A DNA stretch of 64,000 nt from Planctomycetaceae bacterium (GTDB lineage: Bacteria; Planctomycetota; Planctomycetia; Planctomycetales; Planctomycetaceae), in assembly GCA_028284485.1 (NCBI GenBank), contig JANQRQ010000011.1, positions 86,284 through 150,283 of the forward strand, given 5' to 3'. This document shows positions 55,714 through 64,000 of this stretch, one piece after another (positions within the stretch are counted from its first letter, which is position 1; each line of letters opens with the position of its first letter). Position numbers and translations under genes: made by a program. A model generated the notes under the pieces. The model saw only the letters and a program-made list of their open reading frames with translations, ran no database searches and was not told the DNA's origin.

Positions 55714-57152
55714 GTACTTTAAAATCGATGGTGACATTCTCGTCGATTCACGTTCTATTGGCGTTGGGGTCGGTGGGCGTCCTGGTTGCGTTACCTGCCC
55801 CGGCGTGTGCAGACGAGACTCCACCCAGCCCGAATATCATCATTCTGCTCGCAGACGATTTGGGATGGAATGATGTGGGCTACCATGGCAGCAAAACGAA
55901 GACGCCGCACATCGACAGTCTGGCGCAAGAAGGTGTCGAGCTCGATCGGTTTTACGTCTGCCCGGTTTGCTCGCCGACGCGTGCCGGTCTAATGACCGGC
56001 CGCTACCCCATTCGCTATGGATTGATGCGAGCGGTGATACCGCCCTGGCGGGACTTCGGTTTGTCGTTGTATGAGAAGACATTGCCGGAAATGTTGTCCC
56101 GCGCTGGTTACCAGCACCGGGCCATTATCGGAAAATGGCATTTGGGACATACCCGCCGGGCTTATCATCCGCTCAATCGTGGGTTCACGAAGTTTTACGG
56201 CCACTACAACGGCGCGATTGATTACTTCACGCACGAACGCGAGGGGGAACTCGATTGGCACGACGGCTTCGATTCGAACCACGACGAGGGCTATGCCACC
56301 GATTTGCTTGCGGAACAAGCGGTCCGGTTCATTCGGGAAAGCCACGGCGACGATCCCTTTTTCTTGTATGTTCCATTCAATGCAGTCCATTCGCCATTTC
56401 ATGTGACGGACGAAGAATACCAGGCGAACGCGCACATCGAACACGAGGGCCGTCGAAAGCTGGCCGCCATGACGACCTCTCTCGATAAAGCGATCGGACG
56501 AATCTTGTCGACCTTAGACGAACTAAATATTGCCGAGAATACGTTGATCTGGTTTTCCAGTGACAACGGAGGAGTTCCGGAACCGATCGGCAACAACCAA
56601 CCGCTGCGGGGTAACAAGGCGACTGTCTTCGAAGGGGGAACCCGGGTTGCCGCTGCCGTTCGCTGGCCCGCCGGTATTCCCGGTGGACGAAAAGTTTCGG
56701 CACCGATGGCGTACATCGATGTTTTGCCGACGCTGCAGGCCATTGTTGGGATCGCAGACCACGAGGGATTGCCGGTCGACGGAGTTAACGTGCTCGAAGT
56801 AATCCGCGGCAACGAGGCGGCACCGGACCGCGAAATCTACAACTACATCGGTCAGCAAGGTGAAGAGACCGAAAACCTTTCGGTAATAACGCCGGAGTGG
56901 AAGTTGGTCTGTAACGGCCCGAATGTGTTGAATGACAGTGGAGCTGAAAAGCGAGAAGTGATGTTGTTTCGTATCGTCGAAGATCCCTACGAGCAAACTG
57001 ACCTCGGTGGCAAGCATCCTGAGATCGTGTCGCAGCTATTCAAGAAGGCACAAGAATTTCGCTCGCTGCAGCCGAAAAACGGCGTTCCGCCCTACGCCGA
57101 AGGTCGCGAAGGCTTTCAGGCGCCGAAGGAATGGAAGATCGAGCGACCTTGA
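55710..57152 (+). CDS. Secreted sulfatase
   Basis: 480 residues with a signal peptide ending near PAPACADE. Sulfatase landmarks are in order: metal ligands in IIILLADDLGWNDVGYHG (D49, D50), the formylglycine signature C87-S-P-T-R91 followed by AGLMTGRYP, then GKWHLGHTRRAYHPLNRGF, and late metal ligands in WFSSDNGGVPEPIGNN. It hydrolyses sulfate esters, probably of polysaccharides, after conversion of C87 to formylglycine by an enzyme encoded elsewhere. Sulfatases are abundant in marine planctomycetes. It is the core of a putative glycan-use cluster here. Confidence 0.95.
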   Translation: MSTLKSMVTFSSIHVLLALGSVGVLVALPAPACADETPPSPNIIILLADDLGWNDVGYHGSKTKTPHIDSLAQEGVELDRFYVCPVCSPTRAGLMTGRYPIRYGLMRAVIPPWRDFGLSLYEKTLPEMLSRAGYQHRAIIGKWHLGHTRRAYHPLNRGFTKFYGHYNGAIDYFTHEREGELDWHDGFDSNHDEGYATDLLAEQAVRFIRESHGDDPFFLYVPFNAVHSPFHVTDEEYQANAHIEHEGRRKLAAMTTSLDKAIGRILSTLDELNIAENTLIWFSSDNGGVPEPIGNNQPLRGNKATVFEGGTRVAAAVRWPAGIPGGRKVSAPMAYIDVLPTLQAIVGIADHEGLPVDGVNVLEVIRGNEAAPDREIYNYIGQQGEETENLSVITPEWKLVCNGPNVLNDSGAEKREVMLFRIVEDPYEQTDLGGKHPEIVSQLFKKAQEFRSLQPKNGVPPYAEGREGFQAPKEWKIERP

Positions 57153-57225
57153 TTTCTACCACCGGTGAAGTATTCGTATGCGTCAGACGATAACTTGAGC
57201 CTTGCAGTCGATAGTGGTGACATCC

Positions 57226-57924
57226 ATGCGAACGATAAGCCGATATTGTTTCAGATTGCTTTTCGTACTACTCGCTGGTCTGCAGGCTGGTGTCATCGCC
57301 GCGGACGATGCACCTGAAAAGTTTCGAGAGGTTTCTTTTCGCGCGACCGATGGTGGAACCGTCTTTGCAAACGTTTACGGGGACGGAAAGCATGCGGTTG
57401 TGTTGGCGCACGGTGCTGTCTTCGACAAAGAGAGTTGGCACGACCAGGCGGTCAAATTGGCCAAAGAAAGCCTGCAGGTTGTGGCCATCGATTTTCGAGG
57501 TTATGGCAAATCGAAGCCGGGATCGGAGCGGGGGGCGTTACACCTCGATGTGTTGGCCGCCATACGCTTTTTGAAACAAAACGGGGCCGAGCGTGTTTCT
57601 GTTGTGGGCGGCAGCATGGGGGGAGGCGCAGCGGCACGGGCGGCCGTGGAATCGAACGCTGGAGACATCGATCGACTGATTTTGCTGGCTCATTCACCAA
57701 CGAGTCGTCCCGAAAAACTGAAGGGCCGTAAGCTGTTTATTGTCAGCCGGGGCGACGGCTCTCGTCGCAGTGTCGAGCGGCAATACGCGGCCGCGGCGGA
57801 ACCGAAGAAACTGGTCATCCTCGATGGCAATGCTCATGCGCAACACATCTTCCGGACTCAGCAGGGCGAAGAGTTGATGAAACATATGATCAATTGGCTC
57901 AATTCCAACAACGGCGAATTGTAA
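57226..57924 (+). CDS. Secreted alpha/beta hydrolase
   Basis: 232 residues from the ATG at 57226. The signal peptide (MRTISRYCFRLLFVLLAGLQAGVIAAD) is cleaved near residue 26. Alpha/beta hydrolase landmarks: VVLAHGAVFDKESW (oxyanion turn), the nucleophile elbow GGSMGGGAA, the acid region VSRGDGSRR and a C-terminal His in DGNAHAQH. This is a dienelactone-hydrolase/acetyl-esterase-like fold. A role in removing ester groups from glycans would fit the sulfatase context, but it is inference. Confidence 0.85.
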   Translation: MRTISRYCFRLLFVLLAGLQAGVIAADDAPEKFREVSFRATDGGTVFANVYGDGKHAVVLAHGAVFDKESWHDQAVKLAKESLQVVAIDFRGYGKSKPGSERGALHLDVLAAIRFLKQNGAERVSVVGGSMGGGAAARAAVESNAGDIDRLILLAHSPTSRPEKLKGRKLFIVSRGDGSRRSVERQYAAAAEPKKLVILDGNAHAQHIFRTQQGEELMKHMINWLNSNNGEL

Positions 57925-58044
57925 TAAGTCGCACTTCGATTCGATTGAGCGATCGACTTGGACATTGGTCCATACGATCGAAGCGGCCCGAGGTTTTGGT
58001 GAGGTACAATGCTAACAGTTTCAATACCAAGAGGAGCTCGACGA

Positions 58045-58827
58045 ATGCGCGGTTACCTGTTGACGGCAATATGTGTCGCTACATTGCTCACACCAACTCC
58101 TGATTTGCTGCAGGCGCAGCGGCGACCCCCGGGTCGAGAGCCGTCCGGCCAATCAACAGGGCTGCGCCGTCCGACAATGGGTGACACCATAAAAGCCAAT
58201 GTGTATGCGGATAACTCATTCAAACTTTATATCAATGGCGAATTGATAGCCGTCGATTCCATTCAATTCATGCCGCACAACGTGGTTTCAGTCGACATCC
58301 TGCCGGCGTATCCGATGACGATTGCCGTGATGGCGGTCGACAACGCCGACCCCAAGACCGGAATGGAATACGCAAATTCCAACATTGGCGATGGAGGATT
58401 TATCTTAAAGCTGGGTGATGGCACCGTAAGCAACGAACAATGGAAAGCGAAGAAAGTATCGTGGGGGCCGATTGGCGGCGATACGAAGAATCCGCGTGTG
58501 GAAAGTATTCCGATGCCCAAAGACTGGTTTGCCGTCGACTATGACGACAGCAGTTGGGGAAATGCCAAAGTCTACTCCGAAGAGACGATTGCACCCAAAG
58601 GTCCGTTCTTTGAGCATGATTTTGCGGGTGCGAAATTCATCTGGTCCGATGATGTGCTGCTCGACAACGTGGTGCTGTTGCGTCATGTCGTTGAGGCTCC
58701 ACCGGACGGTAAAGACCGGATCGACTTCACAAACTTGAACAACGTTGTGCCCGCGCGACCGCAGCGTGGCGGTCGGGGACGCCCTGGTGGTCGAGGGCCG
58801 CGACCGGGTGGCTCTCCGAATAACTGA
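58045..58827 (+). CDS. Secreted protein with a Gly/Arg-rich tail
   Basis: 260 residues from the ATG at 58045, which has GAGGAG 8 bases upstream; earlier in-frame Met is less likely. The signal peptide is MRGYLLTAICVATLLTPTPDLLQA. The middle part has a jelly-roll-like pattern of strands with paired Trp motifs (WFAVDYDDSSWGNAKVYS...FIWSDDVLLDN), often seen in galactose-binding-like domains of planctomycete secreted proteins. The last 25 residues are almost only Gly, Arg and Pro. Family not firmly recognised; carbohydrate binding is a guess. Confidence 0.75.
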   Translation: MRGYLLTAICVATLLTPTPDLLQAQRRPPGREPSGQSTGLRRPTMGDTIKANVYADNSFKLYINGELIAVDSIQFMPHNVVSVDILPAYPMTIAVMAVDNADPKTGMEYANSNIGDGGFILKLGDGTVSNEQWKAKKVSWGPIGGDTKNPRVESIPMPKDWFAVDYDDSSWGNAKVYSEETIAPKGPFFEHDFAGAKFIWSDDVLLDNVVLLRHVVEAPPDGKDRIDFTNLNNVVPARPQRGGRGRPGGRGPRPGGSPNN

Positions 58828-58933
58828 AATCCGTTGCGTGTGTGGTGAATCATCACCAACGCTATTGCATCGGGCACGCTTTGAAGAAAAGTGAACGAAC
58901 GGTCCGAATGCGCTGATGGTTAACGGATCGCTT

Positions 58934-59833
58934 ATGGACATCTCATTGAATCGCCGTCAGTTCTTGCACGCGACCGCGGCCGCCCTTTCGTCGTCTGCCT
59001 TGGGCGGTGCCAATGTGTTTGCTGCCCAAAGCGAGCGGCGATCTTTAGCCGGCGAAATTGGGATTACCACCGGTGGGCTCAATTATCAGCGAGAGAACCG
59101 AATCCTCGATGCTTTCTCGCTGCCCAAGTTCGTGCAGGATGAACTGGGGATGAGCTTGATCGACCTCAACACGCGCTGGCTGAAGTCGTTTGACAAGAGT
59201 TATGTACAGCGCGTTCGAGAATCTGCCGAAAAGGCCAACTGCTTTTTTACGAACTTGAAGGTGAATCATCAGTTCGGCAATTTGTACAGCCAGACCGCTG
59301 ACGAGCGACAAGCGGCGATGACCAACGCCCGGAACTTAGTCGAGGCTGCCAATACTTTGGGATGCCGATGGGTTCGCTTTCAGGTGCCAAAGTTCGACAA
59401 TTCCGATTCCAATTCGCAGCTAGTTGCGCATCGCGACTTGGCCCTGTTTGCTGAGTTACGGGGTATTGAATTGCTGGTCGAGAATGGCGGCTGGCTGAAA
59501 TCCGACGCCGAATCGATTCGGCGTGTCGTGGCGACAATCGGGCAGAATGTCGCACCCTGTCCTGACACGGGTAACTGGAACGACGACATCCGGTACGAGG
59601 CGCTCGAAAGATCGTTTCCCGGGGCGGCAAGTTGCGACTTCAAAGTGTTCGACCTCGATGCGAATTACCGCCATGAAAAGTACGATATTCGCCGATGTTT
59701 TGAGATTGGCTGGCAAGCTGGCTTTCGTGGCCCATGGGCCATCGAGCATTGGAACGAAGATTTGCAGTCATTTGCACGCGAATCGGTTTATCTGCGCGAT
59801 CAATTGCAAAAGTGGATGGCGGCTGCGGAATAG
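58934..59833 (+). CDS. TAT-exported sugar isomerase/epimerase-like TIM barrel
   Basis: 299 residues from the ATG at 58934; an ATG at 58916 adds six residues. The twin-arginine signal NRRQFLHATAAALSSSALGG is present. The rest has the xylose isomerase-like (AP endonuclease family 2) barrel pattern: GITTGGLNYQRENR, LGCRWVRFQVPKFD, GIELLVENGGWLKSDAES, PCPDTGNWND and a final GPWAIEHWNEDL. The Glu and Asp/His residues of these segments would bind metal. It probably acts on a sugar or sugar acid outside the cytoplasm. Its neighbours are glycan-related. Confidence 0.85.
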   Translation: MDISLNRRQFLHATAAALSSSALGGANVFAAQSERRSLAGEIGITTGGLNYQRENRILDAFSLPKFVQDELGMSLIDLNTRWLKSFDKSYVQRVRESAEKANCFFTNLKVNHQFGNLYSQTADERQAAMTNARNLVEAANTLGCRWVRFQVPKFDNSDSNSQLVAHRDLALFAELRGIELLVENGGWLKSDAESIRRVVATIGQNVAPCPDTGNWNDDIRYEALERSFPGAASCDFKVFDLDANYRHEKYDIRRCFEIGWQAGFRGPWAIEHWNEDLQSFARESVYLRDQLQKWMAAAE

Positions 59834-59949
59834 TTAGGTCGCGATTCTTATGCGGCGCAGCTTTTCTGTTGGATGTTGGCCAGAGAATCAGGCAAACTTG
59901 AACATCAAACAGGTTACGCGACTCAGATCTCTGCAGGAGTCAACCAGCT

Positions 59950-62613
59950 ATGTCTCGAATTTCAGTCGTCGTCATTGCCATCGTCGTCGGTAGTTGCGCA
60001 GCCCTTACTCCGGTATTCGCCGCCGACAACCAAATGGTTTTTCCTGGTGGCGATTGGGTCGAAGCGACGCCTGAATCTCAGGGAGTTGATTCCGAAAAGT
60101 TACTGCGAGCGATCGACGAGTTGGAACAAGGCGTCGGTGATGACGGAGTGACGCGGCTTGTCATTGTCCGGAATGGCCGATTGATCTGGAAAGGAACCGA
60201 CATCGACCACCGGCACGGGATCTGGTCCTGCACCAAGTCGTTCACCAGCACGGTTCTCGGATTGTTGATCGATGACGGCAAAGCGCGACTCAACACGCGC
60301 GCAAAAGAATACCTGCCGGCGATGGCGGCTCGTTTCGATAGAGTCACACTGCGCAATTTCACCACGATGACGTCAGGCTATTACGCAATGGGGGACGAGC
60401 CACGCGGCGGCTATACGCACGGCCCGAGTCGAACTCCCTTCAATCCCGGTGCGAAGCCCTTGTTCGTGCCACCCGGATCACAATATGCGTATTGGGATTC
60501 GGCGATGAATCAGTTTGGCAATGTGCTGACGCGCATTGCCGATCAATCGATGGAAGACGTGTTCAAGCGACGGATCGCCGATCCGATCGGGATGAATCCC
60601 GCCGGCTGGGACTGGGGGGATTTCGGCGAAATCGATGGCATCGTTGTGAATGGCGGGTCGGGCAATAGTGGAAAGCATATGCAGATTACGGCCCGACAGT
60701 TCGCCCGGTTTGGCCATTTGTTTCTCAATCGGGGCAACTGGGCCGGCGAGCAATTGATCAGCGAAGATTGGGTTGCGGCGGCGACGGCTGTTCAAGTGCC
60801 GGCATCAACACCCTGGGGGCATGAAATCAGTGGCTTCGACGGGCGTGGGGTGTACGGATTCAATTGGTGGGTCAATGGAGTCAAAGCGAACGGCGAACGG
60901 AAATGGCCGGCCGCACCAAGCAGTATGTTTGCAGCGATGGGTCACAACAATAACAAATGCTTTGTGATACCCGAGTGGGGAATAGTCGTCACTCGCCTCG
61001 GTTTGGACGGCAACGTCGATGATGTTGTTTGGAATAACTTTTTCGGAAATCTGGCGGGTGCATTCATCGATGAAACGGCTTCAGCGATCGATGCTACGGT
61101 CGAAGCGCAATCGTATTCCAAATGGTCAACGATTGAATTGGAGTTTACCGGCCCCGATTCGACGGCGGGCGGCACACCGAATCCATTTGCCATCAGTTTG
61201 GATGTCGTATTCACAAGCCCTGATGGCAACCGGTATCGCGTGCCTGGATTCTATGATGGGAACGGCCGGGGTGGTACGGACGGCCCTGTTTGGAAGGTAC
61301 GGTTCTCGGCGGACGAAGTCGGCCCATGGCGTTACTCGACCGAAAGTGACAACAGCCAACTGGTTGGTCATGACGGTACGTTTGTCGTCGAAGAAGTTCC
61401 CGAAGAGGCGCGCGGTTTTTGGAAATGGGGCCGTTTGGAATACACCGGAACGCCCGAAAACGGCATTCGCTATCTCAAGTTTCGCGACGGCCCCTATTGG
61501 ATGAAAGCAGGTTGCGATGACCCGGAGAATTTCCTTGGCAATTATCGCAATTTCGATACACAGGCCAAGCGCAAGGCCGCCGTCGACTACCTGGCAAGCC
61601 AGGGAATCAATTCTCTGTACATCATGACGCATAACGTCGACGGGGATGATAAGGATGTTTGGCCGTGGCTGGGGGCTACAGCAGCAGAAGCAAAGAAAAA
61701 TGGTGGCGCTGATGCCAGATTCGACGTCGCCAAATTGGAAGAATGGCGGGAGCTGTTTGAGTACATGCAAACCCGAGGGGTCGTGCCCTACCTGATTCTC
61801 GAAGACGACTCCGCCTGGAAGCGTTATGACGTGGTTCGCTATCAGCGAGAAATCATTGCGAGGTTCGGCGATCTCCCGGCATTGGTTTTCAATTTGGGTG
61901 AGGAGCACAACGAAAACTATCGGCTGCGCGAAGGGTTGGAAATGGCGCGGCGCTTTAAGGAAATTGACCCGTACAACCATGCATTGGGAATCCACAATAT
62001 CAGTCGTGCCAACGATGACTACGTCGATTCGCCGTATCTGGATATGACGGCCATTCAAACGGGACAGCCAGGCAGACCATCGGCAGTGAAATTTGCCATC
62101 GAACATAATCAAATTGCCGTTGATTGGATCGCACGCTGTCGGAAGCGGGGAAAACGAATTCTAGTTGTGAACTTTGACGAAGGACGGCCAGAACATGATC
62201 GGCTGGCCTGGTGGAGCGCATACATCGGTGGCGGCGTTTGGGAAGCGCACGTCGCGGAGAACTACGATCAGCCGCACTCCGCCTGGGAAACCACTTGGGT
62301 CGAACTCGGTGGTGCCCGTGCCTTTATGGAGTCATTGCCGTTTCACGAAATGGAACCGCGCAACGATTTGGTAATTGCCGGTGATGGATTCTGTTTAGCA
62401 AAACCGGGTGCAGCTTATGCCGTGTACCTACCGCATGAGGGAAGAGTAACGGTCAAGCTCGAAGCCGGCGTTCGCTACTCAGCCGCCTGGTGGAGTCCCG
62501 ACAACGGATTCAACGGGCAATTCGAGCCCGCGCAAACGATCGTCGGTGGCAGCCAGGACTTTCAAACCCCTGGTGAAGGGGACTGGGCGTTAAGAATCCT
62601 TGCCGTGCCGTGA
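59950..62613 (+). CDS. Beta-lactamase-fold hydrolase fused to DUF5060/glycoside hydrolase-like region
   Basis: 887 residues with a signal peptide (about 1-24). Residues about 36-370 are a serine beta-lactamase/class C-like fold: S93-C-T-K96, YWDSAMN as the Y-x-N-like element, and GHNNNKC in place of KTG. Residues about 385-490 match DUF5060 (WSTIELEFTGPD, FYDGNGRGG, WKVRFSADEVGPWRY), the N-terminal beta domain found before TIM-barrel glycosidases. Residues about 500-800 look like such a barrel (YLKFRDGPYWMKAG, VFNLGEEHNENYRL with a candidate acid, ILVVNFDEGRPEHDR). A beta domain closes the chain. It would combine an esterase/peptidase-like and a glycosidase-like module in one exported protein. 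Confidence 0.85.
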   Translation: MSRISVVVIAIVVGSCAALTPVFAADNQMVFPGGDWVEATPESQGVDSEKLLRAIDELEQGVGDDGVTRLVIVRNGRLIWKGTDIDHRHGIWSCTKSFTSTVLGLLIDDGKARLNTRAKEYLPAMAARFDRVTLRNFTTMTSGYYAMGDEPRGGYTHGPSRTPFNPGAKPLFVPPGSQYAYWDSAMNQFGNVLTRIADQSMEDVFKRRIADPIGMNPAGWDWGDFGEIDGIVVNGGSGNSGKHMQITARQFARFGHLFLNRGNWAGEQLISEDWVAAATAVQVPASTPWGHEISGFDGRGVYGFNWWVNGVKANGERKWPAAPSSMFAAMGHNNNKCFVIPEWGIVVTRLGLDGNVDDVVWNNFFGNLAGAFIDETASAIDATVEAQSYSKWSTIELEFTGPDSTAGGTPNPFAISLDVVFTSPDGNRYRVPGFYDGNGRGGTDGPVWKVRFSADEVGPWRYSTESDNSQLVGHDGTFVVEEVPEEARGFWKWGRLEYTGTPENGIRYLKFRDGPYWMKAGCDDPENFLGNYRNFDTQAKRKAAVDYLASQGINSLYIMTHNVDGDDKDVWPWLGATAAEAKKNGGADARFDVAKLEEWRELFEYMQTRGVVPYLILEDDSAWKRYDVVRYQREIIARFGDLPALVFNLGEEHNENYRLREGLEMARRFKEIDPYNHALGIHNISRANDDYVDSPYLDMTAIQTGQPGRPSAVKFAIEHNQIAVDWIARCRKRGKRILVVNFDEGRPEHDRLAWWSAYIGGGVWEAHVAENYDQPHSAWETTWVELGGARAFMESLPFHEMEPRNDLVIAGDGFCLAKPGAAYAVYLPHEGRVTVKLEAGVRYSAAWWSPDNGFNGQFEPAQTIVGGSQDFQTPGEGDWALRILAVP

Positions 62614-62655
62614 TGGGATCGAATTCAAAGGGGTGAGTCAATCGCCGGTCGAACT

Positions 62656-63663
62656 TCAAGGGTTGACATCGACCGGTTCACCGGCGCGTGCGGACTGATC
62701 GAGCGCATCGCAGATTCGCTGTGTGTTCAGCGAGGCTTCTGTCCACCGAACATCGGGCGTCCCGCTTTGGACGATTTTGCAGAAGTCTTCGATCATGCAG
62801 ACCTCTTGAATCGGCGGCTCCGAACGGTGTTCCGCCAGCAACCCTGAAGCGTTATGCAGCCAATATCGTGGCTTGTCGGCATCCCAGGGCCTTGTGAAGT
62901 CATCGCACACCAACGAGGCTTTTGTTCCGGCGACTTCCAGCCAGCGACGCATTTCGGTATCGAAAGCACAATCGAACGAAGCCATACGGTCGTTGTCGAA
63001 CCACATTAGACCGGAGAAGGCCATATCGATGTCGTTGTAATAGCGTGCCGTTCCGTAGACTCGCCGCGGTGATTCTCCAAATGCCCAGAGGGTCGCGCCG
63101 ACGCAATACCATCCTAAGTCGAACAGCGAGCCGCCGCCGTACTGACGTTCCAGACGGAAGTCGCCATGCGGCAACTCGTCCCAGTTGAATGAGAACGCCG
63201 ACGTCACTCGGCGAAGTGTTCCCAGAGTGCCATCTTCGATGGGTTGGTGCATTTGTGCGGCACGTGGATGGTGCAACCACATGACACCGTCCATAAGTTG
63301 TACGTTGTGTTGCCGACAGGCATCGGCCATATCCGTGGCTTCGGAAAGGTTGAGGGCAAGGGGCTTTTCACAGAGGACATGTTTGCCGGCTTCGGCAGCT
63401 TTGATGGTCCACTCGCGATGCATCGACGGGGGCAATGGGATATACACTGCGTCGATATCGGGATCATCTAACACATGTTGATAGCTGCCGTATCTTTTCG
63501 ATACGTCGTAATCGTTTGCCCATTCGGCTGCTCGTTCTATCGAGCGGCTGCCAATGGCGTCCAGCTGTGCGTTTTCGGCCGCCTGAATGGCGGTACCGAC
63601 TTTGGTTGCGATGCGAGCTGTGCCGAGGACACCCCATCGAATCGCTGATTCGACTTCACCCAT
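62656..63663 (-). CDS. Gfo/Idh/MocA-family oxidoreductase
   Basis: 335 residues. The N-terminal Rossmann fold has GVLGTARIATKV, then AIGSRSIERAAEWA; the signature CEKPLALN follows near residue 98, and HPRAAQMHQPIEDGTLG near 133. The C-terminal alpha/beta domain contains DLGWYCVGATLWAFG with a candidate catalytic His/Asp nearby. NAD(P)-dependent sugar or inositol dehydrogenases are typical members. No signal peptide, so cytoplasmic. AGGAA precedes the ATG by about 9 bases. It converges with the fusion hydrolase. Confidence 0.92.
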   Translation of the reverse strand: MGEVESAIRWGVLGTARIATKVGTAIQAAENAQLDAIGSRSIERAAEWANDYDVSKRYGSYQHVLDDPDIDAVYIPLPPSMHREWTIKAAEAGKHVLCEKPLALNLSEATDMADACRQHNVQLMDGVMWLHHPRAAQMHQPIEDGTLGTLRRVTSAFSFNWDELPHGDFRLERQYGGGSLFDLGWYCVGATLWAFGESPRRVYGTARYYNDIDMAFSGLMWFDNDRMASFDCAFDTEMRRWLEVAGTKASLVCDDFTRPWDADKPRYWLHNASGLLAEHRSEPPIQEVCMIEDFCKIVQSGTPDVRWTEASLNTQRICDALDQSARAGEPVDVNP

Positions 63664-63808
63664 CTTGTTGAGTTTCCTGAGTTGCGAAAAAAATTGTTGA
63701 TTTTGTCTGAATCGGCACGATAGGATGTCGTCAGTTCACGTGCGCTCGGTGAACTGTATGACTACTGCTGTTCCCGTGAGTATCAGCGTGCGGGCCAGTG
63801 CCATATCT

Positions 63809-63845
63809 AAAGAGGAGCCGGATTCCCATATTCGGCTCCTCTTTT
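63809..63845 (-). terminator. Strong intrinsic terminator, bidirectional
   Basis: AAAGAGGAGCCG (63809-63820) and CGGCTCCTCTTT (63833-63844) form a perfect 12-bp stem with a 12-base loop. T-runs follow on both strands (TTTT on +, TTT on minus). It begins 2 bases after the stop of the minus-strand gene at the window edge. Confidence 0.9.
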
Positions 63846-63846
63846 G

Positions 63847-64000
63847 TTATGGACCGCACGGTTTGCCAAATTGTACTTTTCCATCGGCGAGAGTGCAGCG
63901 AATGTCGAGACCGCTGCCCGGACCGTTGAAATCGAATTGGATCAAATCGGCGCGCGACCCGGGAGTCAAAGCAATTTCTTCGAAGCCAAGCAAGCGGGCG
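63847..64000 (-). CDS. C-terminal end of an amidohydrolase-like protein (partial)
   Basis: The last 51 codons of a gene entering from the right edge: ARLLGFEEIALTPGSRADLIQFDF, then LDIRCTLADGKVQFGKPCGP and TAA. The pattern G-x-x-A-D-L (as in PGSRADLIQFD) followed by a final strand ending in xxGK.xx.G is typical of the C-terminus of amidohydrolase-superfamily proteins such as N-acetylglucosamine-6-phosphate deacetylase. With only the end visible the exact family is uncertain. The terminator at 63809-63845 follows. Confidence 0.65.
   Translation of the reverse strand, partial: ARLLGFEEIALTPGSRADLIQFDFNGPGSGLDIRCTLADGKVQFGKPCGP

Noticed and set aside
61126..62112. 328-codon open frame on the minus strand
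   Set aside because: It is antisense to the DUF5060/glycosidase part of the fusion protein, which carries recognisable motifs throughout.
1..64000. CRISPR arrays, insertion sequences, prophage, tRNA or rRNA genes
   Set aside because: No regularly spaced direct repeats with unique spacers, no transposase or integrase frame, and no tRNA cloverleaf or rRNA segment could be recognised by eye.

Overview
The window looks like chromosomal DNA of a planctomycete (phylum Planctomycetota, probably order Planctomycetales). The evidence is gene content: DUF1549/DUF1553 and DUF1501 proteins, DUF1559 prepilin-like proteins, a planctomycete-type ECF sigma factor, secreted sulfatase and TAT-exported sugar-isomerase-like proteins, many FHA/serine-threonine-kinase proteins, and loosely packed genes with long spacers. 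I see no phage, transposase, CRISPR array, rRNA or tRNA.

Layout. 0-5 kb: a GntP-type permease with an extra soluble insert faces a soluble histidine kinase and an NtrC-type sigma-54 activator; a fresh 409-bp tandem duplication has put a receiver-only copy of the activator between them. 5-8 kb: rpsO-pnp. 8-11 kb: a NarL-type regulator with a dead receiver, an FHA protein and a stand-alone receiver. 11-17 kb: a minus-strand acyl-carrier-protein cluster (fabZ-fabG-ACP-fabZ-fabF-alpha/beta hydrolase) with an ACP of unusual length. 17-23 kb: PilZ protein, a membrane protein made of perfect 24-residue helical repeats, GNAT, creatininase-like, Cys/Tyr-repeat secreted protein, Dabb protein.

23-38 kb is one long minus-strand locus for a Tad/Flp-type pilus or secretion machine: two Flp-like pilins, prepilin peptidase, three TadE/TadG-like pseudopilins, an unknown membrane protein, CpaB, an FHA-TadA ATPase fusion, TadB, TadC, a membrane FHA protein and finally a serine/threonine kinase whose extracytoplasmic part ends in a caspase fold lacking both catalytic residues. 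No secretin or TadZ is encoded here.

38-46 kb: HDOD-GGDEF protein, NhaD-type antiporter, two DUF1559 proteins, an SDR. 46-53 kb: DUF1549/DUF1553 protein, DUF1501 protein, an ECF sigma factor, and a protein in which a membrane anti-sigma-like N-terminus is fused to a second DUF1549/DUF1553 cytochrome-like module. 53-64 kb: sialidase-like lipoprotein, small membrane proteins, sulfatase, hydrolases, a beta-lactamase-fold/DUF5060 fusion, Gfo/Idh/MocA oxidoreductase and the end of an amidohydrolase-like gene, which together look like glycan scavenging.

Six copies of a ~105-bp hairpin-rich repeat are scattered between genes. In the five cases where the upstream gene is visible, the same end of the repeat faces that gene's 3' end, and twice the repeat itself carries the stop codon.
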